Assembly: GCA_014534295.1 (NCBI GenBank)
Contig: JACVRU010000005.1
Coordinates: forward strand, 1-26,899
DNA from: Thermoleophilia bacterium
Lineage (GTDB): Bacteria; Actinomycetota; Thermoleophilia; Gaiellales; Gaiellaceae
Reading direction: 5' to 3'
DNA length: 26,899 nt
Part shown: positions 21,329 to 26,899 of the stretch, piece after piece
How positions within the stretch are numbered: position 1 is the stretch's first letter
Layout of the letters: every line of letters starts with the position of its first letter
Position numbers and translations under genes: made by a program
The notes under the pieces: generated by a model
The model's database searches: none
What the model was told of the DNA's origin: nothing
The model's input: only the letters and a program-made list of their open reading frames with translations

Positions 21329-24106
21329 GTGTCGTCCGAGCGCCGCAACCATCTCATCCTCGTCGCGCTGATCCTGGTCGCGCTGATCGGCGCGGCCGCA
21401 ATCGCGCTGCCGTGGTCGCCGGCGCAGCGGAAGCCGGTGCTCGGGCTCGACCTGCAGGGTGGCCTCGAGGTCGTCCTGAAGGCCGTCCCGGAGCGCGGCG
21501 AGACGCTCGAGCAGGCGGATCTCGACCGCTCGGTCGAGATCATCCGCAGCCGGGTCGACAAGATCGGCGTCGCCGAGCCGGAGATCCGCACGCAGGGCAG
21601 CGACCAGATCGCCGTCGAGCTCCCCGGCGTGCGGAACGCCGACCAGGCGCGCCAGGTGATCGGCCAGACGGCGCAGCTCGAGCTGTACGACCTCCAGCCC
21701 GCCTTGGTCGGCCCGTCGAGCGCCGGCCCGCAGGGCTTCCCGGCCCAGCCGCCGTCGCGGCTGTACGACCTCCTCTCGGCGGCGGCGACCCAGTCGCTCG
21801 TCCGCGAGAACGGCGCCGAGGCCTACTACCTCTTCCTGGAGGAGGACAAGCGGCTGCTGGCCGGGCCGCTGCCGACGCGCGAGGCGCTGCTGGCGACGGA
21901 CGCGGCGCAGGAAGCCGGCGCGGCGGAGGGGGATGTGCCGGACGAGCTGAAGGTCTTCGCCGTCCCCTCGGGGACGGTCGTGATCACGTGCGGCACCCGA
22001 GGCGACTTCTGCCCCGGCGTCGGTGAGGTCTTCGGCAACCAGCGCCATTACTATCTCTTCAAGCACGACCCGGACGCCGAGCAGCCCGTGCCCCAGATGC
22101 GCGGCGACGACCTGGAACTCTCGGGCACGCGGGCGGACTTCGACCCGACGACGAGCGAGCCGATCGTGCTCATGCAGTTCACCGACGCGGGTGCGCGGAA
22201 GTTCCACGAGATCACCCGGGCCGAGGCGCAGCGCGGCCGCAACCTCTACAGCATCTCCGGCGGCCAGGGCGACCCGCGGAACTACAACCAGAACTTCGCG
22301 ATCGTCCTCGACCGCGAGCTGATCACCGCCCCGTCGATCGACTTCCAGCAGTACCCGGACGGCATCCCGGGCAACAACGGCGCCCAGATCACCGGCATCG
22401 GCTCGCTGGAGGAGGCACAGCAGATCGCGCTCGTCCTCCAGACCGGCGCCCTGCCGGTCCGGTTCGCGACCCAGTCCGAGACGCAGATCTCGGCGACGCT
22501 CGGCGAGGACTCGCTCCGCCAGGCAGCCAAGGCAGCGGCCGCCGGCCTGATCGTCGTCGCCCTGTTCCTGCTCACCCTCTACCGCTTCCTCGGCCTCGTC
22601 GCAGTGATCGGGCTCGGGATCTACTCGATGTTCGTGTACGCGGCGATCCTGCTCTTCAACGTGACGCTGACGCTGCCCGGCTTCGCCGGCCTCGTGCTCA
22701 CGATCGGCATCGCGGCCGACGCCAACATCGTCATCTTCGAACGCATCAAGGAGGAGTTCCGCGCGGGCAAGTCGATCCGAGCGGCGATCGCCACGGGCTA
22801 CCAGCGGGGGTTCCACACGATCGTCGACGCGAACGCTGTGACGGCGATCACCGCGGTGATCCTGTTCGTGCTCGCGACCGCCGGGGTGAAGGGCTTCGCG
22901 CTGATGCTGCTGGTCGGGATCGTCATCTCGATGATCACCGCGATCTTCGCGACCCGCGCGATGCTCGGGCTCCTGAGCGGCTTCCGCTGGTTCAACAGCC
23001 CCCGCTTCCTGGGCGCGCACGGGCAGCAGCGCGCGAAGTGGATGGAGATCGACTTCGTCGGCAAGCGGCGCATCTGGTACACGATCTCGATCGTCGCCAT
23101 CGTCGCGAGCTGCCTCGCGCTCAGCTTCAAGGGGCTGAACCTCGGCATCGACTTCCGCGGCGGGACGCAGCTCTCGTTCTCGACCTCGGAGCCGACCCGG
23201 GTCGGCGAGGTCCGGACGGCCGCCGGGGAGCTCGGGTTCGGGGAGGCGCAGATCCGGGGGATCGGCTCGCAGGTCTCCGGCGGGTACCGCGAGTTCCAGA
23301 TCCGCACGGAAGCCCTCGAGGGGGCGGAGGCCACGCAGCTCCGGCAGGCGCTCGAGCAGGACGTGCGCGCGCAGGACTTCGGGACGACGACCGTCTCGGC
23401 CAGCTTCGGCTCGCAGATCGCGAAGAGCGCGATCTACGCGATCCTCTTCTCCCTGCTCCTGATCACGCTCTACATCTGGATCAGGTTCGAGTGGAAGTTC
23501 TCGCTGCCCGTGATGCGGGCGATCTTCCACGACATCATCATCACGCTCGGGATCTACGCGCTCACCGGGCGCCAGATGACGAGTGCCACGGTCGCCGCGC
23601 TCCTGACGATCCTCGGCTACTCGATCTACGACACGATCATCGTCTTCGACCGGGTGCGCGAGAACATCCCGCTGATGCGGCGCGCGCCGATCGAGCAGAT
23701 CGTGAACACGTCGCTGTGGGAGGTCATGCGCCGCTCGCTCGCGACGACGTTCAGCACGCTGTTGCCGGTGGGGGCCCTCTTCTTCTTCGGCGGGGAGACG
23801 CTGAAGGACTTCGCCTTCGCGCTGATGGTCGGGATCGGCACCGGCGCGTACGGGTCGATCTTCATCGCAGCTCCGCTGCTGGCGACGCTGAAGCGGCGCG
23901 AGCCGGAGTTCGCACGGAGGAGCGAGACCGTGGCCGGCAAGGACGCCGAGGTCGAGGCGGCCGAGATCCCGGGCGAGCCGGTGACCGTCGGCGGCGACGG
24001 CGGCGGGCCGGCCGCGGCCGTGCCCCTGCCCGCCGAGAAGGCGGCCTCGAAGCGCGAGCGGCGTCGTCAGCGGCGTCGCACCAGGCCCCATGGCCGAGCC
24101 CGCTGA
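21329..24106 (+). CDS. secDF: Fused protein-export membrane protein SecDF (925 aa)
   Basis: SecDF uses the proton gradient to pull exported proteins out of SecYEG. The SecD part (1-570) has a first helix (residues 8-28), GLDLQGGLEVVL, a large periplasmic region with a long insert (residues 125-270), and the membrane block with Asp464 in GIAADANIVIFERIKEEF. After a short linker (AHGQQRAKW) the SecF part begins at about residue 571 with MEIDFVGKRRIWYTIS, GIDFRGGTQL (Asp608) and YSIYDTIIVFDRVREN (Asp768). One uninterrupted frame covers both, as in Bacillus; Actinobacteria more often have separate secD and secF. The C-terminus is very basic (KRERRRQRRR). The GTG start has no ribosome binding site. 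The last 17 bp overlap the next gene. Confidence 0.96.
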   Translation: MSSERRNHLILVALILVALIGAAAIALPWSPAQRKPVLGLDLQGGLEVVLKAVPERGETLEQADLDRSVEIIRSRVDKIGVAEPEIRTQGSDQIAVELPGVRNADQARQVIGQTAQLELYDLQPALVGPSSAGPQGFPAQPPSRLYDLLSAAATQSLVRENGAEAYYLFLEEDKRLLAGPLPTREALLATDAAQEAGAAEGDVPDELKVFAVPSGTVVITCGTRGDFCPGVGEVFGNQRHYYLFKHDPDAEQPVPQMRGDDLELSGTRADFDPTTSEPIVLMQFTDAGARKFHEITRAEAQRGRNLYSISGGQGDPRNYNQNFAIVLDRELITAPSIDFQQYPDGIPGNNGAQITGIGSLEEAQQIALVLQTGALPVRFATQSETQISATLGEDSLRQAAKAAAAGLIVVALFLLTLYRFLGLVAVIGLGIYSMFVYAAILLFNVTLTLPGFAGLVLTIGIAADANIVIFERIKEEFRAGKSIRAAIATGYQRGFHTIVDANAVTAITAVILFVLATAGVKGFALMLLVGIVISMITAIFATRAMLGLLSGFRWFNSPRFLGAHGQQRAKWMEIDFVGKRRIWYTISIVAIVASCLALSFKGLNLGIDFRGGTQLSFSTSEPTRVGEVRTAAGELGFGEAQIRGIGSQVSGGYREFQIRTEALEGAEATQLRQALEQDVRAQDFGTTTVSASFGSQIAKSAIYAILFSLLLITLYIWIRFEWKFSLPVMRAIFHDIIITLGIYALTGRQMTSATVAALLTILGYSIYDTIIVFDRVRENIPLMRRAPIEQIVNTSLWEVMRRSLATTFSTLLPVGALFFFGGETLKDFAFALMVGIGTGAYGSIFIAAPLLATLKRREPEFARRSETVAGKDAEVEAAEIPGEPVTVGGDGGGPAAAVPLPAEKAASKRERRRQRRRTRPHGRAR

Positions 24107-24425
24107 CGCGGGCTCCGTCCGCGACACTGCCGAGCGCCTCGCGCTCGCGGCGGTCGGCGCGGTCGCGCTGACGGGGGAACGGGCCGAGGAGCTCGTCGAG
24201 GAGCTCGCCCGGCGCGGAGGCATGCGCGCCGACGACGCGCGCGAGCTCGTCGGCGACCTCACCGGCCGCTGGCGGGGCGACGCGCAGCGAATGGGCGAGC
24301 GCGCCGGCGTGACGCTGGCGGGGATGTTCCGCGAGCTGGGCCTCGTCACGCGGGCCGAGTGGGAGGAGCTCGAGCTCCGCCTCGCGCAGCTCGAGCACCG
24401 GCTCAGGCTCCTGGAAGAGGACTAG
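24090..24425 (+). CDS. Small helical phasin-like/coiled-coil protein (111 aa)
   Basis: All of the sequence looks alpha-helical: an N-terminal DTAERLALAAVGAVALTGERAEELVEELARRG, a middle DDARELVGDLTGRWRGDAQRMGERAG, and a C-terminal leucine-zipper-like WEELELRLAQLEHRLRLLEE. The pattern recalls PHA-granule-associated (phasin-type) helical proteins, but similarity is weak and I give no function. There is no signal peptide. The ATG at 24090 overlaps secDF by 17 bp, and the gene ends 29 bp before the UbiB-family kinase, so it may travel with that kinase. The stop is TAG within CTAG. Confidence 0.7.
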   Translation: MAEPADAGSVRDTAERLALAAVGAVALTGERAEELVEELARRGGMRADDARELVGDLTGRWRGDAQRMGERAGVTLAGMFRELGLVTRAEWEELELRLAQLEHRLRLLEED

Positions 24426-24439
24426 CTCGGCGAGCGTGC

Positions 24440-24445
24440 AAGACT
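24440..24445 (+). promoter_or_regulatory. Candidate -10 (AAGACT) for the UbiB-family gene
   Basis: AAGACT fits xANNNT and ends 9 nt before the ATG at 24455. No Shine-Dalgarno is seen there. Support is limited to its position. Confidence 0.25.
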
Positions 24446-24454
24446 GAAGCCCTG

Positions 24455-26122
24455 ATGGCGCAGCAGGGAACGCGCAACCTGCGCCGGATCACGGAGATCG
24501 CCCAGGTCGCGGTCCGGCACGGGTTCGGGTACTTCTTCGAGAGCCACCGGCTCACCGACCTGATCCCCTGGCACGAGCGTCCGCTCGACGCCGAGGGCGA
24601 GGCAATCTCGCAGCGCGGCGCCCATCTGCGGGAGCTGCTGGACGAGCTCGGCCCGACCTTCGTCAAGTTCGGCCAGCTGCTCTCGATGCGGCCCGACGTC
24701 CTGCCGCCGGACATCATCGCGGAGCTCCGCGCGCTCCAGGACGACGTCCGCCCGTTCCAGTTCGCCGACGTCGAGCGCGTCGTCCACGAGGAGCTCGAGC
24801 TCTCGATCGAGCAGCTGTTCAGCGAGTTCGACGAGGTGCCGATCGCGGCCGCCTCGATCGGCCAGGTGCACCGCGCCGTCCTCCCGAACGGGCGCAACGT
24901 CGCGGTCAAGGTGCAGCGGCCGGACGCCCCGCGGCAGATCGAGGCCGACCTGTCGCTGATGGAGCAGGCCGCGCGGCTCGTCCGCGAGCGCGTCCGCGCG
25001 CTCGACTTCGTCGATGCGCGCGAGCTGGTCGACGAGTTCGCGCGCTCGATCCGCCAGGAGCTCGACTACCGGCTCGAGGCGCGGAACGCCGAGCGCTTCC
25101 ACCGCAACTTCGCCGGCCACCCGCACGTTCGCGTGCCGCGCGTCTACTGGAGCTACACGCGCGCGCGGGTGCTGACGCTCGAGTACCTCGAGGGCATCCA
25201 GCTCGCCGACCTGCCGCACGAGGTCTTCTCCCTCGAGGAGCGCGCCCGGCTGGCGACGGCCTTGACCGAAGCCTGGATGACGATGATCTTCCGCCACGGG
25301 TTCTTCCACGCCGATCCACACCCGGCCAACATCCTCGTCTTCGGGCCCGACCAGTTCGGGCTCGTCGACTTCGGCCTCGCCGGGACGCTCACGGACGACG
25401 ACGTCACGAAGGCGACGCGGCTCTTCGTCGACGCGGCGAGCGAGAACGTCGACCTGCTCCCCAAACGGCTCGCCGACCTCGGCGTCCGCTGCCCGAAGGA
25501 GAACCAGGAGCGCTTCCAGTCGGAGCTGCGCGAGCTCTACTACCGTTACTACGGCGCGACGCTGCGCGAGATCGACCCGATCCAGGTGATCCGGGAGGTC
25601 TTCCAACTGATCTACTCGAACAGCCTGCGGCTGCCAACCCGATTCCTCCTCCTGGACCGGGCGATCGCGACGCTCGGCTCCGTCAGCATCGAGCTCTACC
25701 CTGACTTCAACGTCTTCGAGGTGGCGCGGCCCTTCGCCCGGCGGCTGCTCGCGGGGCGGTACACGCCGGCGCGGATCGTGTCCCGAGCGCGGCGCGAGTC
25801 GTACAACCTCGCCCGAATCGCGCTCGAAACCCCGTACCAGATCCACGACGTGCTCGAGGAGCTGCGGGACGGCCAGATGGAGGTCGGCTTCGTCCACAAG
25901 GGCCTCGACGAGTTCATGCGGAAGATGTCGATCGCCTTCAACCGCCTCGTCGTCGCACTGGTGGTGACGGGCGGGCTGATCGGGTCGAGCCTGATCGGGA
26001 TCTTCGCCGAGCAGGGGCCCCAGCTGTTCGGGATTCACTTCATCTCCGTGATCGGATTCGCGCTCTCGACGGTGCTCGGAGCCTGGCTCCTCTGGGCGGT
26101 CGTCCGCTCCGGCCGCCTCTAG
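24455..26122 (+). CDS. UbiB/ABC1/ADCK-family atypical kinase (555 aa)
   Basis: The family's protein-kinase-like fold is marked by the KxGQ motif (Lys71 in FVKFGQLLSMRPDVLP), the Ala-rich loop AAASIGQVHRA that replaces the glycine-rich loop, VAVKVQRP with the ATP-binding Lys, ELDYRLEARNAERF, the catalytic-loop motif HADPHPANIL (Asp287) and VDFGLAG (Asp305). Two hydrophobic segments at the C-terminus (about 500-550) anchor it in the membrane. Members support biosynthesis or distribution of isoprenoid quinones through ATPase activity; in an actinobacterium the lipid would more likely be menaquinone-related, so I do not use the symbol ubiB. The ATG at 24455 is chosen because the 32 upstream codons are low-complexity. 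The stop shares CTAG with the convergent kelch gene. Confidence 0.93.
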   Translation: MAQQGTRNLRRITEIAQVAVRHGFGYFFESHRLTDLIPWHERPLDAEGEAISQRGAHLRELLDELGPTFVKFGQLLSMRPDVLPPDIIAELRALQDDVRPFQFADVERVVHEELELSIEQLFSEFDEVPIAAASIGQVHRAVLPNGRNVAVKVQRPDAPRQIEADLSLMEQAARLVRERVRALDFVDARELVDEFARSIRQELDYRLEARNAERFHRNFAGHPHVRVPRVYWSYTRARVLTLEYLEGIQLADLPHEVFSLEERARLATALTEAWMTMIFRHGFFHADPHPANILVFGPDQFGLVDFGLAGTLTDDDVTKATRLFVDAASENVDLLPKRLADLGVRCPKENQERFQSELRELYYRYYGATLREIDPIQVIREVFQLIYSNSLRLPTRFLLLDRAIATLGSVSIELYPDFNVFEVARPFARRLLAGRYTPARIVSRARRESYNLARIALETPYQIHDVLEELRDGQMEVGFVHKGLDEFMRKMSIAFNRLVVALVVTGGLIGSSLIGIFAEQGPQLFGIHFISVIGFALSTVLGAWLLWAVVRSGRL

Positions 26123-26899
26123 GGCCGGAGCACCTCGTTCGCGCCGCTGACGATGAGGCCGGGGCGGGGGCCGCCGGCCACCGCATAGACGTCGCCGCCG
26201 AGCGCGACGACGCCGAGGCCGTGGCGGGGCGTCGGCAGGTCCGGGAGACGGCGCCAGCGACGCAGCGCGACGTCGAACCGGTAGACGCGCCGGATCGTGC
26301 CGGCCGGCCCCTCTCCGCCCACGGAGACGATCGCGCCCGGGAGGACCGCGGCGCCGGTGCCGCCGCGCGCCTGGGGCAGCGGCGGCTCGGCCCGCCAGCG
26401 TCGCCCGCCCGCCGCCAGCGACTGCACGGTGGTCAGGTTCGAGTCGAGCCCGCCCAGGCGGCCGCCGATCGCGTAGACGCGCCCGCCGACGGCCGCCGCA
26501 GCGAGGTGCTCGCGCCTCCGCGGGCCCGGCAGTACCGACCAGCGTCCGCGCCGGAGGTCGAAGGCGAGTGCGCTCCTCGCCAGGCCGCGGGGGCCGACGC
26601 CGCCGACCACGTAGAGCCTGCCGCCGGCGACCGCGGCGGCGGCCGCCCCGCGTGGATACGGCATCGGCGGGAGCACGCGCCAGCGGCCGCGCTCGAGCAC
26701 CCAGGCAGTCCGTTGGGGCCCGAGGCCGGGTGAGTAGCCGCCCAGGACGTAGATCCGGCCGCGGTCGGAAGCGGCGGCGGCATGGTTGACCGCACGCGGC
26801 AGGTCCGGCAGGCTCCGCCACGCAGCGGTCGCCGGGTCGTACACGTCCACCCGGCTCGACGTCGAGCCGTCCGCGAGGAACCCGCCGGCTACGACGATC
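26119..26899 (-). CDS. Kelch-repeat beta-propeller protein; N-terminus outside window
   Basis: The minus-strand frame is open to the window edge, so the 5' end is missing; the Met-like GTG at 26850 is internal (preceded in frame by VVAGGFLADGSTSSR). At least five kelch repeats of about 48 residues are visible, each with the GG doublet and the spaced Tyr/Trp: VYDPATAAWRSLPDLP, RIYVLGGYS, RLYVVGGVG, RVYAIGGRL, then VSVGGEG and DVYAVAGGP. These form a beta-propeller for protein or glycan binding; many such bacterial proteins are secreted. No catalytic residue can be assigned, and galactose-oxidase-like activity is not supported by what is visible. Confidence 0.85.
   Translation of the reverse strand, partial: IVVAGGFLADGSTSSRVDVYDPATAAWRSLPDLPRAVNHAAAASDRGRIYVLGGYSPGLGPQRTAWVLERGRWRVLPPMPYPRGAAAAAVAGGRLYVVGGVGPRGLARSALAFDLRRGRWSVLPGPRRREHLAAAAVGGRVYAIGGRLGGLDSNLTTVQSLAAGGRRWRAEPPLPQARGGTGAAVLPGAIVSVGGEGPAGTIRRVYRFDVALRRWRRLPDLPTPRHGLGVVALGGDVYAVAGGPRPGLIVSGANEVLRP

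Noticed and set aside
20963..24349. 1128-codon open frame on the minus strand
   Set aside because: It is antisense to yajC and secDF, with Asp/Arg-rich low-complexity translation; a shadow of third-position G+C bias.
24422..26821. 799-codon open frame on the minus strand
   Set aside because: It is antisense to the UbiB-family gene and in a different frame from the kelch gene; no domain recognised.

Overview
This is a G+C-rich, very gene-dense chromosomal window. I read 25 protein-coding genes, two of them cut by the window edges, and no rRNA, tRNA, CRISPR array or insertion sequence. The largest gap between genes is about 93 bp (12870-12962). Most start codons are GTG, Shine-Dalgarno sequences are mostly absent, and many genes carry an actinobacterial-type -10 hexamer (TANNNT) only 6-10 nt before the start codon. 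With the gene order queA-tgt-yajC-secDF, this suggests an actinobacterium of the Thermoleophilia (Gaiellales/Solirubrobacterales-like) type. That placement is an inference from style and gene content; no marker gene was compared.

Left part (1-7475): a zinc-ribbon/helical protein made of two tandem copies and a two-helix membrane protein lie downstream of an aldehyde dehydrogenase on the minus strand. Divergent from the dehydrogenase is a plus-strand series: two translationally coupled paralogues, each an alpha/beta-hydrolase-like domain fused to a class III nucleotide cyclase domain, then a thiolase, a PRC-barrel protein and a 3-hydroxyacyl-CoA dehydrogenase. It reads as an acyl-CoA/aldehyde metabolism locus with a built-in second-messenger module. 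Both hydrolase domains have lost the nucleophilic serine, and the two cyclase domains differ at one transition-state residue, so they may be sensor/cyclase partners forming a heterodimer.

Middle part (7472-13466): a Tat-exported dimethylformamidase-C-like protein with a calcium-type loop diverges from a flippase-like integral membrane protein. The latter runs tail-to-tail into a three-gene minus-strand operon: an NhaD/ArsB-type permease, a CBS-pair protein and a CPA2-type cation/proton antiporter. A small secreted protein of unknown function diverges from that operon.

Right part (13469-26899): an OmpR-type response regulator and its histidine kinase precede a 946-residue GT-C-like membrane glycosyltransferase, which contains an N-truncated second copy of itself at a constant 333-residue offset. 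A coiled-coil protein (minus) diverges from queA-tgt-yajC-secDF, which handles queuosine tRNA modification and the protein-export accessory complex; SecD and SecF are fused. A small helical protein, a UbiB/ABC1-family kinase and a partial kelch-repeat protein (minus) close the window.

The most unusual signals are structural: (i) three divergent gene pairs whose -10 elements abut or overlap within 18-30 bp of DNA; (ii) three of four convergent gene pairs that share one CTAG as overlapping TAG stop codons, CTAG being otherwise almost absent; (iii) two genes made by internal tandem duplication; (iv) the coupled pseudo-hydrolase/cyclase pair.
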